A stretch of DNA of 64,000 nucleotides from Desarmillaria ectypa (Eukaryota > Basidiomycota > Agaricomycetes > Agaricales > Physalacriaceae). The DNA is taken from the NCBI GenBank assembly GCA_030407005.1, contig JAUDYN010000005.1, positions 2,976,001-3,040,000 of the forward strand. The letters are read 5' to 3'. A model generated the notes under the pieces. The model saw only the letters and a program-made list of their open reading frames with translations, was not told the origin of the DNA and did not search any database. The position numbers and the translations under genes are program-made. Of the stretch, positions 25,331-37,296 are shown in pieces (the stretch's first letter is position 1; each line of letters starts with the position of its first letter).

Positions 25331-26818
25331 GATGCTCGAGTCTTGGACTGCTGAATGGCTTCCTCTTTTCAAAGTTCGCCAATTTTATACGCGACCATAC
25401 GGCGGTTATGCGGGCTGCCTCGATATCCACGCAAAAATCCTTGACTATATGTGGCACAGGAAGACCTTTTAGCAGAGAGCCACTCCAAAATCCCTGTCAG
25501 TAAATGAATGTCCCCCATTAGACGAAACTGCGGTATATCCTCACGTCCACGTCGAAACACTTAGTATATAAACCCAAATTTAACCAGTCACTTCACCGTT
25601 TATAAATTACTGTGATGTCGTTAAAGCTTACTGGAAACAAGGCAGGTGCACCATGAGAAAATAACGCGTGTGATAGCTCTGTCATGGCTGACAGGCGCGC
25701 CGAAAAAGTATCTGCGTACCTGTAAGACAAATCCCGCGGATAGGATGTCGTAACAACCAGTGCGGATCATCCCAGAAAAAAAGAGACGATATTTGCGTCG
25801 AGGAGTTCGTAAAGAACACTATACCCTTTCTCCCCTGCCGTATCCTTCAGAAGCGATGATCGTGTCAAGTAGAAAGTACAAACCTAGGCAGCTATAGTGA
25901 TAGCACTGCCTAACAAACCTGGTTTGTGACCAAGAGACCCTTTCACGGCTACGATCATCTGCCAGTTTAGTGCTGTCAAAGTAGTTTTAAGTGGTATCCA
26001 GATACCGAACACGAAAAGGACGCCTGTAAAAGTTGCTGCCGTGTCCTAAATAGTCCTCCGAGGTAAAGGGTACCTGAAGCCAATAATCAGATGTTTGCAG
26101 CGAAAATAGCGCTACCATTCTTAATACGTCAGAGACATAAAGAGAAGTATCCCCTGTTTCGTTGCCCATAGCTCGTGTAAGTATCCCAGGCACATCAAAG
26201 AAGCTTTACGTTGTTAACATAACATCGCTCCCGAAGTGGTGATGTATGGTATAAGGAGCTTTCTCCTCGACCGACTACCGGGTTCGCATGCACCGAAGAG
26301 GTTCCCTGTATGTTTCCGGCAAAAGTACCCCATTAACATGTTGGCATGGCTAGACAAACACGAGTACCGATAACGGGAAAGAACGCTCCATTCTAACCGG
26401 ATACATATGTCGGACCAACCAATCAAATCGGTGAAATATGGAACCAGTTGACCTCGCAGCCAATTCCATTGAACCGCAAGGCGTGTCTTTGCAACGCGCT
26501 GTCAATTCTTGCTTCCGATTTTTCCCGTGGAAGATCCATAAAGTACTCCAGGTAATATATAGCAAGCCACGAAGGTTCTCGATGCCGATATGAAGGACCT
26601 CGTCCTGATCAAATGCCTCTGGAACGGAAAACTGGGGACCCAAGTCGCGGTGATGGTGACATGAAGAAGGAAAGATACGGTCCGGTCCCAGTCGGTCCGC
26701 AGCCACACGAATTCACATAGCTCCTATTTCTGTTCTTTCATATCTTTCAAATACCCCAGAACTATCCTATATCTTCCCTCTAATCGCTGTATTTACACCC
26801 CCCATCACATCTTTTTCT
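25331..26818. other. Divergent intergenic region
   Basis: About 1.5 kb between the tyrosinase and the small gene, which are transcribed away from each other. A 118 codon frame on the minus strand at 26350-26706 lacks any motif and overlaps the likely promoter of the small gene, so I do not call it. Confidence 0.45.
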
Positions 26819-27389
26819 ATGGCTGCCACTATCGCGACTATGCCCCAAGAGCCTCAGCCCGAATCCATTACCCTGCCTGAACATATGGTTTGTGCGAATA
26901 TCGTGTGACCGTACCATTGAATGCTGAACCTTTGATAGAACACCCACGTTGACGACCAGCTGCAGGCAGTCAGCATAGGACTGCATCACCTTATCCAAGC
27001 AGCCAGCGATTGCTCTATCTCCCTCGATGATATTCAACTCACGTCAGTCCATCGTTCTATTGAATACTCCCATCAGATGAACAACCCGACATCACAGACT
27101 ATCTCTACAGCCCATGCGCCTGAAAAACGCAACGAGTAGCCCTGATACGCCTCTTTCATACCCAGATGGCTACGCTGCCGGTGGGCCACTTCCCGTTACA
27201 AAACGGGAGGCTTTTGCTCTAACTGGTTAGCATTCGACTGCGCCGTTACCTGTGTTGTATGAATTAAATCGTTGTTTAGGCGCTCAATGTGCGAAGGCAT
27301 CTGGGGCTCTCGGCTTGAAGGACATTCCATCTGATGAACGAGGTCAAGTTACCCAATTCCTGACATACATGGGGTTGTTTGGGGTATGA
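26819..27389 (+). CDS. Small protein of unknown function, 136 residues
   Basis: Four exons: 26819-26887, 26939-27042, 27098-27225, 27280-27389. Each intron is 50-55 bases with good GT-AG ends and the phases match, which strongly supports the model; unspliced, no long frame exists here. The protein starts MAATIATMPQEPQPESITLP, has an amphipathic helix (DDQLQAVSIGLHHLIQAA) and a C-terminal part SSPDTPLSYPDGYAAGGPLP, KREAFALTGAQCAKASGALG, ending QFLTYMGLFGV. No signal peptide or membrane helix. I do not recognise a named domain; the SYPDG and KREAFALTG segments look conserved and would be good search probes. Confidence 0.7.
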
Positions 27390-27742
27390 ATAATCTATGA
27401 TGTAGTCGTGTACCTGGTTTAATATGCAAAGTCTCGATCATGGCCTCTGCGACGGCTTTCCGTCCTCCGCTCTCAAATATTGAACGATGTGAAAACTCCC
27501 AACACCCCCGGAATCCTCCGTGGCTAAATAAGATACTAGAGTCCGTTGCAACGCACTCGTAAGATCCAAAAAGCAAGTGTATATATTCCTATTACGAGTT
27601 ACAAAATGGTCATATATATACAAGGTATACAACAATTGATGGTTTACAAGATACTAACAGTTCCAGTTCCTAAAGATAGTAGACAATAAAACAAGAGTGA
27701 TGTACCTGTTGTACAAAATGAATAGATTATAACTGTCTGCCC

Positions 27743-30069
27743 TTACATAAATAATTCGGCACCATCCAGGCCTTCTGAGAGGTCCAAAACAACAATTCGC
27801 TGATCATGGGAGGTACTGTTCAAACCAAGCGTTAGACCCACAATGAACAGCCGACCCCACGAAGAGGGGAGACCGGAGACCCACCTCACGATTCTCGATA
27901 CGTCAAATTTGACATCGAATATGTGACTCGTATGACTCTGTTTGAACTCTCGCAACATTTTGCCTGTCGGAGGATCAGCTCTCCGTGATAAGGGATGTCA
28001 CCCATAGAAAACGTACCAGTGCCCACATCCCACACTCTCACACTCTTATCATAGCTGGCGCTCACTAATCTCCCGCTGTGAGGATCAAAGGCCAGCGCTC
28101 TGACAAGAGCATCATGCCCAACCAAGGTAGTCAGGCATTCACCAGAAGTAGCCGACCAAACTTTGATCTTGCAATCGTTCGATCCAGATATTATAAGATC
28201 GTCCTACCGAACCGTCAGAGATTGGTAAACGAAGCGGAGAAATAGCTCAACCTTGAACTCGATACATGCTAATCCCCGGTCGTGCCCCTCCAAGGTCCTC
28301 AGTCGTTCTCCTCTTGCTATGTCCCACAGTATCATCTTTCCGTCGCCACTAGCACTGACCAGTTTGCCGCCCTCGAGACAGACAGCATTAACAGGGCCCT
28401 CATGGCCACGTAGAGTTCGATACAACTCCAGTGTGTCACGGTGCCACACACGAATGACGGTGTCCTTCGAACTGCGAGAACATTAATAATGATGTGACAA
28501 GAAGCGAAAACAACGTACCAGCTAACGATCCAGTTAGCGTCCACTCTCAAGTCCAACACACCGCCACCATGACCTCTCAACACAGTCCTAATGCGCGCTT
28601 GAACCTCAATGTCTTCATCGGCATCGTCAAAATGTCGTGAACGACTCGTTTTTACGATCCAAACATCCCAAACACACACGGTACAGTCACTGGAGCCTGA
28701 GTACAGCACCCCATTCCGACCCTCATTCTCCCAGAAGAACTTCAAACATAGAACACTCCCTCGGTGACCGTCGACATCGCCGGTGTTGCCACCGAACGTC
28801 CCTAAACATCTTCCCGTCTTTAATGACCAAATCTTGATGGTGCGGTCGCGAGACCCGGTAATGATGTGTTGCTGTCCCGAAGCTGTACGGCACAATTCGA
28901 GGCAATAGACGCTACAGATATTAAAGATAAGTGCGAAGGCTACAACAATTTAGAAGATCACAAACCTGTCGTTATGACCTGTCAATTTCATGATCTTGGG
29001 CTCCCATGGTAGGTGATTAGAAAGACTCGGGCGTGACACTGCACCCCAGCGGCGTTCAAGTTCTAGGCGCTCTTGATATAGATAACGATAATCCATGGCA
29101 CCCGAAGGCGTGTGTGTTCTCTGTGTCCGAGGGTTGGCGTGCTGCAGGTTCTTCCCCTCAAGGAACTTGCTAGGGCATTCCAGATTGCCCCAGCGTGAGG
29201 TGAAGAATGCACGCCAAATGCTGTTGTCGTTGGCGAGGCGTCGCCACGTCTGTGAGACTGCCAAACATGTGATGATCGTGCGCAACCCATCCTCATGTGA
29301 TGGATAGTGGTCTTGTAGCGACACCGATGATGGAAGACGAGAAGGGATTAATGCAAGCATTGACAGAACTTGCAAGGAAAGTTCAGGGGGGAGAAGCGAG
29401 AGAATGTCTGATATTCATAGCATATCAGAAAGGGGAGTCTTGGGATTTTTCGGAGACACACACACCAATTCCAGTGACTACTCTAGCTCTAGAAGCATTG
29501 ATGGCTCCCCAGGGATGTTCGACGGCAATGAAGCAGGCTTCATCATCTACATCGATGATTTCTCCCTCGTCACCATCTAAAGGCGGTAAGTCCAAGAAAT
29601 TGATAGAATCATTGTAGTAGTCTTGATCGCGATACATTCTTTTCCCTTTGAGACGACCAAAAGATATTGTTGAATAAGAAGCAAACTTAGCGTGGGGGCC
29701 TGAGCCACTCAGAGCGGGCCGGGAAGGAGATAAGATAGTCTTAGTCGGCGATGCTATGAGAACGTCCCACAAACGCGGAAGCAAGGACTTGAATAAGCCG
29801 TTCGACGACGGGGCATCTGATCCCGAGATGAATGGAGATGATGACGAAGAATGAAAGTGGCTAGTAAGTGCAGGCGTTGAGTGGATAGCACGACGCCCGA
29901 AGGATCCTATGCTCTTATACGGGGACCTACTACACTCCCAGTAGAAATGGTCACTGTCGCTGGATGCCTCGTCCTCTCCAATGAAGGAGAAACCGGAGGT
30001 GCTGGGGGAGGGTGACGAGGGCCTGGGGTGGTACACCGATGCTTGCCGTGGCGTAGATGGGGTGGTCAT
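27743..30069 (-). CDS. F-box/WD40-repeat protein (SCF substrate receptor, Pof1/Cdc4/Met30-like)
   Basis: Starts at ATG 30069 with a Ser/Pro-rich head (MTTPSTPRQASVYHPRPSS). Exon 1 is 30069-29466; the next begins at 29407 and opens the F-box DILSLLPPELSLQVLSMLAL, which has an insert before CLAVSQTWRRLANDNSIWRAFF. The WD40 propeller follows: LTGHNDR, HIITGSRDRTIKIWSLKTG, GVLYSGSSDCTVCVWDV, VLRGHGGGVLDLRVDANWIV, IRVWHRDTLELYRTLRGHEG, LVSASGDGKMILWDIARGE, DLIISGSNDCKIKVWSATSG, LVSASYDKSVRVWDVGTGK, and a last blade ending SEGLDGAELFM. It should recruit phosphorylated targets for ubiquitination through Skp1-cullin. The 353 base gap between this gene and the small gene at 27389 holds nothing else. 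Confidence 0.9.
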
Positions 30070-30356
30070 TGAGTTGGACGTCGACCAGTGGAAGATAATA
30101 TAGCAGAAAAGACCTGCTCTGGATGAAATATCGGCGTCGAGAACGTCGACTCGACGTTGGAGACGGTGGTGGTAGTGGACACTACAACGGCCACAAGACA
30201 ACAGCAGTGGCGGCCTGTCTCGTGATTTGCCAAATAATGACGTACAAGGCACAAACAACAACAACGCGTCTTTATCTCTCCTTGTCCTTTACTTCTTCTA
30301 CTATGTTGGGGCCAGCTGAAGTCGCGTACGTGGCGTTGTATTCTCTCGTGTGCAGA

Positions 30357-31842
30357 ATGGCGGACTCACTGGGTCGACTGTGTACCAGACATGGCCCTAT
30401 GTTTATCGGCATCATGTTTAATGTTCTTTACGGAATTATGATCACTCAGGTTTACCTATACTTTGCTGCATAAAAGCGGTAAGTCACTCGTCGAAGAAGT
30501 TTACTCTTCTTTTCATTTTTCTTAGAGACAAGCTTGTCGTCAAGCTATTCGTGAGTGCAATTTTTTTTTTTTTCGTCGTCGATGCACATTGTATTACTCC
30601 AACCGAGGTCCTCCTTCTTTTTCTCTGCAATACCATAAACGCCGTTTTTGACTTTGTGTATCTCTATGATTGTTTTGTCCTGCATTTTTGTACGTGGTGC
30701 ACGTCTCTACTATTTGCAGAGATGCCAACGATGTATTCCAGCAGAAGCCGCATACTTGACTAAGGCAACGTGGGGTACGATCCGGCCTCTCAATGCTCTC
30801 ATCGATCTCATTTTTCTCAGTATTTTCTGTAGGTACAATACTCGCCACTGAGAATTTGCTCCCCATTTTGAACTGCTCTGTTCTCAGATCCTGCCATGAC
30901 GGTACGTTTGTAATATGGCTGTTTTGACCTTTGCAACACTTAGAATTATGAAGGGCATCATTGCCGGTCTTGTTCAGTTCTTCTTTGCGTGGAGGATTTT
31001 GGTCTTGACTTCCAATGTTTGCCGATATGGTATTGTTATGCTTCTCGCTCTTCTCGGAACCGGTGACCAATTCCTCCCCCTGTCATCTGCTATTCTTACT
31101 TAAATATGATAGCCGGTGGAATAGCCACTGCTGCAGAATGCGGTATCATATCTCAGTTTGTACAGTTTCAGAGGTTTCAAGTTAGTCGCATCGCATTTCC
31201 ACATCTCCCAAGAGTGACAGCTGATGCAACATAGGACGTTGTCACCATCTGGTTAGCGTCCGAATGCTTGTGTGATCTTGTTATCACATTTCTTCTGGTT
31301 CGCCATCTGTTTGTGTTCTCGAAGCCTTGGTATTTCATTGGTTGACGGCTATGACAGGGTAAGCATCCTCTGTTCGCGTGCGCGGCCAATATAAAAGCTG
31401 GTGATGAATAGCGAAGGCAAAAAACTGGATTTAAGCGTTCAGATGACCTGGTTGACAGGATCATTCGGAGTGAACATATACTTTCAATAGCTTTGATTTC
31501 ATCTGTTTGCGCAGTAGTCGATTTGATCACGTATTTGTCATCGGTAACGTTCATTCTCCTCGTAATATATATACTTAACCTCGTGTTCTTCAGCCAACAG
31601 GAATGTGAGTAATCAATTACTTTGTGTGCCTTGCTTGCAAATCATATTTGAATAGTCACCTCATCTTCAACCTGCCTCTTTCCAAGCTTTACACGAACTC
31701 TCTCATGAGCAGTTTCAACTCGCGGGAGTCGCGCCAGGAACCAACAGCATCAGCACCAATCACACTCTCCTCCACCAACACCACTGCATACAAACATACT
31801 GTACATATGCTTATCTTCCTGCAGTCGCTGAATGCGTACTAA
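30357..31842 (+). pseudogene. DUF6534-type integral membrane protein with a premature stop in exon 1
   Basis: Splicing by eye gives an almost perfect DUF6534 protein: GPMFIGIMFNVLYGIMITQV, then KRDKLVVKLF, INAVFDFVYLYDCFVLHF, ATWVFSVDPAMTGIIAGLVQ, FFFAWRILVLTSN, GGIATAAECGIISQFVQFQ, DVVTIWLASECLCDLVITF, ALISSVCAVVDLITYLSS, HLIFNLPLSKLYTNSLMSS. Introns of 47-55 bases keep phase throughout. But exon 1 contains TAA at 30471-30473, in frame, seven bases before its donor site at 30479 where relatives have a coding residue, and I found no splice that avoids it. The rest of the gene is undamaged, so the stop is recent, a polymorphism, or an error. Start: 30357, or 30303 in the same frame. Confidence 0.7.
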
Positions 31843-32455
31843 CAAGACGGTATCAAAATTCCTTTACCCGGCCCTCACAAGAAGAAGACCGCAACGCAGC
31901 TGCTCTCAATTCGCGCCGGTTCTTAGATGTCACAGTTCATTCTAGTGGTGATATCAGTTCATGCCTTTCTATCGAGATGCTTCAACGAGACTCGGGCTGT
32001 ACTATGATTAGAAACCCTGGCTCCTCTGGCTCTGTATCTGGAACAGCGCCCGATTTTGGTATACGCAATCCGGTCTGATCGTGACGCTTTGGAAGTTCTA
32101 TGATCTTGCCTCGGCTCTCTGTTCAAACATTCAAGATCAGAACTATTATAATGTAGTTATAGGAACGTATGCGTATACCTACCTATATGTAGCACACTAT
32201 TGTAATCCCGTTTCTTCGTATTACAACAGATCCGTCGGTTTTAACGTGGACATTGTCGTGAGACGTTCGGACATATTCATTGAGATTCGGTATCTGCAAG
32301 AACGCCACTGAAAGCGGGCATGTTACGGTCGGCTAGATGCCTGGTTGTGCTAAAGCATGCTTCGAGCTCAATTACATTATAGGGAACCATGATTAGCTTT
32401 TTCCCTAAACTCAGCATTAAATGGGTACATATTTAGTGTATCCAAACGGGGCATC
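31843..32455. other. Intergenic region between convergent genes
   Basis: Nothing recognised. Frames are short and A+T-rich; it should contain the 3' ends of both flanking transcripts. Confidence 0.45.
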
Positions 32456-33826
32456 CTAATATGCCTTGATTTGCTCCTCTAAATATTCCCAGAGTTTCAG
32501 ACCAAGTGCGGGATCCTGAGTACCTTTGCTAGCTATACCAACTCGAGCCCATGGAATGAGATACTAATGCACGTCCATAATTAGATTCAATGGAGGAGGA
32601 AACGGTGGTAGCGCGCACCTTGCCATTCAATTCAGCTCCCTCGGAAGAGGTGCCAGCCCACAACATCGTCAATGCACCCATATCAGCTGGATATTGACCC
32701 TACGTAGAAATTTGACCTGTATCCCATGACGGAGATAGTAGAAATACTTACGTGCATAGCAGCAACGGCGGGTGGAACATTGCGGTGGAGATTTGTCTTG
32801 ATGCACCCCGGGTGCAGGGTGGTCGTGATGATACCTTGAGAACCATACCGCCGTGCGAGTTCACTGGAGAGAACTATCATCCCCTGGGTTTGAATGGGCC
32901 CGTAAGCTGCCTGCTGAGTGCAAAATACGGAGATAGGGACTTACGTATTTGCTTTGAGCATATAATATATCTGTGTACATCTTCCTCCGCTTGGGGCCGT
33001 CCTTAAAGGTAGCGAAATCAAGGCTGCGCAGGACATGGGCGATGGACGATGTATTGACAACGCGGACCCTTTTCTCCGGCGTTGTCTGAGCGGTGGATAC
33101 TAGGAGGGGAAGAAGAAGCTTAGTCAAGTAGAAGGGTCCTTGGGGGAGAATGTCAGCACTGTACTTGCCCGAGGAGTGGAGAAAGGGTATTACCGAGAAC
33201 ATGGGTAGCAAATTGGAGATCATAATTTTGCGTACTTACCTCCATTACAGGAGGTGCAAGCAAGCCACTGCGGATTCGCATGAGCGACTCATAACGATAT
33301 CATGGGTAATTCAACGAACGCGTTGTTGTAAAGGACGTGAAGTTGGGTCTCCTGACTAAACGAGGCTTCAGGTGAGAAGTTTTACTGCGGAATATGCAAT
33401 ATTATCTACCTTGTGAACTGTTCAGCTGCAGCTTTGACAGAATTGAGATCGGCCAAGTCTACTTTCAAGAAGCGAGCTTCTTTTCCCGTTGTCGAGCGTA
33501 GGTCGTCGATAGCTACCTGGGCCTTTGCCTCATCACGCGCTCCAATGTACACTTTGGCGTTATGTTCTAGTAATGCCTGAATAGAGGAAGCTAATTTGGA
33601 ACGTGTCGAGATATTCAGGAATCCATCCAGGGTACCTTTGCCGTTTCTTTGCCTATTCCTGCGCAAAAAATGAGGGAAATGTCAAGACCGAAAGAATGTC
33701 CATCAAACCTGAAGCTCCACCCGTGACCAGCATCACCTTGCCCGTCAGGTCAGGTATCTCAGCAGCGGAATATTTCGGCTTTGGAGGCTTGAATTCTGTG
33801 TATAATGAAGCAAGTCGTGAGAACAT
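32456..33826 (-). CDS. Short-chain dehydrogenase/reductase
   Basis: NAD(P)H-dependent oxidoreductase of the retinol dehydrogenase-like group. The coenzyme motif spans the first intron: LTGKVMLVTGGASG joins GIGKETAKALLEHNAKVYIG. Then LHVLYNNAGLLAPPVMEV (the NNAG motif, rebuilt across an intron), DLQFATHVLGPFYLTKLL, RVVNTSSIAHVL (active Ser) and the catalytic Tyr-Lys pair in YAQSKYGMIVLSSELARRYG, followed by TLHPGCIKTNL. The stop TAG is at 32456-32458. A GTAAGT at the end of PPVMEV must stay in the coding sequence to keep YDLQFATHVLG in frame. Start at ATG 33826, although an in-frame ATG lies 15 codons upstream. Substrate unknown. Confidence 0.87.
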
Positions 33827-34829
33827 GATGATGGGTAGGGATAAGTTCCGCCGCATAATTAAATAAATCATATATAAATACCGTTCACTACAGAAGCGTG
33901 TTCATGTCGGAGGCCACATCATCGCGGCTGGGTGACGGCTGAAAAGGTCATCGTGGGCTATATTCTGGGTCGGCTTAGGTAATTTAGGGTGATTCGCGAG
34001 CTCACGGCTTCACAGCAGCGTCGAGCCGCTGTGGTTGAACATCTCGATGTCTCCCTATTAGTCGGCGCACTCTGTATGGTACGTAGTAGGTAAAACCCTC
34101 TTGTTTGAGACCTAATGGTATATGCAGGGACAAGCAGTTAGAATGAAGAGCACATATCCACATATCACTCTGAGATTTAGATTGTGCAAAATGCGAGCTT
34201 AACAACACCCGAAAGGATTGTCTGCTCCTAGTCTCTACCATTCGATTTCGCAGAATAGTAGAGGGCAAATACCTGGTTTATTTTCATAATACTACAAGCT
34301 GCTGCACTACCTATTTATGCTTTGATTCGTCCATGTGTTCTACGACCTAGTGCAGCCAATACACAGTGAAGCGACCCCGGCCTACTACTCATTCTAAAGT
34401 CGCTCTTTCCCCCAGGTACAGCGATGCCGAAAAGCAGGGTTATTCACCCTCCAAGAGGAGGTACTGAATTGAAGTGCGCCTCATAGCATATAACAACATA
34501 TGGGCTCTCCGGAAGGCGTGAGTTTGATTAAACCTTTTGATTGTAGCAGCGTCCAATCCTCCTCTGGGAATGACTCTGGCCCGTTATTCAACCTCAGTCA
34601 TATTGGCCATTAGAGTTTATGCTGTAGTCATAGCTTCAATCAGCGACAGGTTGTCCGACCAACGGACTCTCAGGGTCGCATCAAATCTCACCTGAGTCAT
34701 TTTCGCAGATTGACATACCACTCCGGAGTTACCAGTGGAATCGCAGTAATTGAGGTATTTTCTCGGGACTTTGTATAGCCTTCTCTACATGGTTAGGCCT
34801 GTTAGCACCCAGATTGCTACTCTCCGACC
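33827..34829. other. Intergenic region
   Basis: No gene supported. Frames are under 90 codons and carry no motif. Confidence 0.45.
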
Positions 34830-35440
34830 ATTATTGGGTTTCAAAGTGGGGCCTCCTCAGTCTGACAAATTACTCAGGTGCATGATGCTCCAGTACAAGG
34901 CATACGGAGTATCACTGTGGACGGAGTAGACATTGTTGATCAAACTTAACTTCGAAGCAGAAGATGAAACCAAAGACAACTTTTCCAGGTGCTGCAGGCT
35001 CAACTCTTGTCTCCAAAATCAGCGAAGTGGCGAGAAATCATATACGCAGATCGTTTTCCGTCCAAGTGCTGGCGTTGAAGCCCTTTGCTATTCTTCGATG
35101 ATTATTGGGTGGCTCAGCCTGATAGAATGACTCAGGTACGTATTGTTTTGATAGATGCTGATTTCCGATAATGAACACAAGGGTTACACAGTGACAGACA
35201 CCACTCGTTATCACTGTAGACAACGCGGATATTGTTGATCAAATTTAGCTGCGAAATGGAAGATGAGATGACCACACCAATGAAGATGTCTTTCAAGATG
35301 TCAATCTCCTTGCTCCGAGGTCGGTGTCGCGGCGATCTGAGAGCAAAATGGATGCAAGAAGATCGTTTATCCGCGGTGTTGAAGGTATTTTTCGTCTTCT
35401 TGGTCCTCCATTCACCGGCATCACTGTTGGCGGACTCCTC
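34830..35440 (+). repeat. Two diverged tandem copies of a roughly 290 base unit
   Basis: The stretch around 34835-35090 resembles 35095-35400. Matching landmarks: ATTATTGGGT at 34831 and 35103; TACTCAGGTGC / GACTCAGGTAC; ATCACTGTGGACGG / ATCACTGTAGACAA; ACATTGTTGATCAAACTTA / ATATTGTTGATCAAATTTA; GAAGATGAAACCA / GAAGATGAGATGA; AGATCGTTTTCCG / AGATCGTTTATCCG. Reading plus-strand frames gives short matching peptides (VDGVDIVDQ / VDNADIVDQ), so the unit may derive from a lost protein-coding gene. Confidence 0.55.
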
Positions 35441-35799
35441 GCACAACATGTGGCAGTCGGTATCGGGGTCAGAAATAGCGGTCAGTAAGAAATGTATACC
35501 AGTTTTGATGGGAAATGTAGCATCCTTTCATGAATACACGATCAGCGGTTTTAGCCTTTAGTATATGAATCTGGAGCAGTTGCTGGTTGTGAAGGTCAAC
35601 ATTGATAGAGATCTTGTGGTCACCAAAGCGGGGTCACTGCTTGAAGGAAAACTTTGGTAGCGTCGAGTCATTGGAATGCCGAATAAATACGATCCGAACT
35701 ATCGGCCGAATTGAACCTCTTCCCCACCACATCTGGGGAAACTTAATTGGCGGCATGCGCCTATAAACAACGAGCGGGGTTCTTCTGTCATTCACACAA

Positions 35800-36969
35800 A
35801 TGTTTCGTGCCATTTCTTGTTGTGCGTTTAGCACGCGACACTACGCGACAGCGCGCGACGTCGTCAATATTGTTGAGGTCGGACCAAGGGACGGGCTGCA
35901 GAATGAGAAGGGCATCATACCTGTCGGTGTCAAGGTCGAGCTCATTAACCGTCTGGCCAGCGCCGGGATGCAGACGATAGAAGCTGGAAGTTTCGTCAGC
36001 CCAAAATGGGTTCCTCAGGTCCGCCTTACTCGTCTCTATACGACGTGAAAACTAGATATTCGTTATAGATGGCGGGTACTTCGGACGTGATCAGCCAAAT
36101 GAATCGGATTGCTGGCGTTCACTACCCTGTATTGGTTCCCAACCAAAAGGGACTGGATAACCTAACACACTTACTCGAGGAGCATCCGACTTCACCGCCG
36201 TTGACAAACGAGATATCCATCTTCACAGCCGCAACAGACGCTTTTACCCGAGCCAACCTCAATGTTACTACAAAAGAATCATTGGAACGTCTTGCACCAG
36301 TGGCTCGGTCAGCGTTGGATAAAGGATTGCGGGTCCGTGGCTATGTCAGTGTGGTTATCGCATGCCCGTATTCCGGTCTAGTAGACTACACACGCGTCCG
36401 AGAAGTGGCGAAGGAACTGATAGAAATGGGCTGCTATGAAGTCAGTCTGGGGGATACAGTTGGTATGGGTACACCCGCACAGGTTGCAGAGATGCTAGAG
36501 GAAGTCAAGAAAAATGTTCCTGTAGAGCAGCTGGCCGTGAGTGGGCAATGATTTTCAATTATCCAGCTCATCTGACGTCTTATTTCAGGGACATGTAAGA
36601 AAGGGTGATACTTTCATCCTCGGTGCCACACTGACGCTTTTCTGGCAGTTTCATGATACGTACGGCACCGCAATCGCCAACGTCTTTACCGCGCTTTCTC
36701 ATGGGATCCGAACCATCGATTCTTCCGTTGGCGGCCTCGGTGGTTGCCCGTACTCTCCCGGAGCGACAGGTAATGTCGCTACTGAGGACGTGCTATATAC
36801 ACTACAGACATCTCCATACTCGATCGCTGGCAATCCAGATTTGGACGAAATTGTCAACATCGGTTGGTGGATCAGCGAAAAGCTGGGAAGGGAGAGTGTC
36901 AGTCGAGCAGGAAGAGCAATTCATTCCAAGAGAGATAGAGAAGCTGAAAAGGAGAAGGCCAAATTGTAG
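35800..36969 (+). CDS. Hydroxymethylglutaryl-CoA lyase
   Basis: Splits HMG-CoA into acetyl-CoA and acetoacetate, the last step of leucine breakdown in mitochondria. Four exons: 35800-36018, 36069-36536, a 6 base microexon 36589-36594, and 36649-36969; 337 residues. A Ser/Arg/Cys-rich leader (MFRAISCCAFSTRHYATARD) fits mitochondrial import. Signature segments: NIVEVGPRDGLQNEKG, MQTIEAGSFVSPKWVPQMA, VSVVIACPYSG, YEVSLGDTVGMGTP, GHFHDTYGTA (metal-binding His pair) and VGGLGGCPYSPGATGNVATED with the catalytic Cys. The Gly-His of GHFHD is encoded by the microexon alone (GGACAT). The C-terminus is a charged helix (KRDREAEKEKAKL). Confidence 0.93.
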
Positions 36970-37296
36970 TAGGTTTTTATGTATCAAATCGGATTGTATA
37001 CTATCCTCGCAAACATGAACTTTGTAATATCGGGCAGTCAGCCCGCGTTACCAGTTGTGGCGGCCAGGCTGGCAGTTTTGGAGAACTTGATATTGGTACC
37101 TTTATCTTTGTGATAAGGTTGCGAACCATTTCAAACTTTGTGGGGTGTGAATGAGAGCATCGTACTTATTCAGATTAATGTCGAGACGATACAAACGATA
37201 GTCATGGATACTGTGTAGTGTGTCACATATATAGTGAAAGTGTACTTTCTAAAAATGTTGGAGAACGATTATTGAAGCGACGCGAGTGCTCCACTT
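36970..37296. other. Short gap between convergent genes
   Basis: Holds the 3' ends of the HMG-CoA lyase and the H2C2 protein transcripts. Nothing else seen. Confidence 0.5.

Noticed and set aside
26350..26706. 118 codon minus-strand frame
   Set aside because: Low-complexity-free but motif-less, in a divergent promoter region; could not be extended by splicing.
36541..36969. Reading the HMG-CoA lyase end as a separate protein starting at 36541
   Set aside because: That start lies in an intron; splicing the microexon joins it to the upstream exons and restores the GHFHD motif.
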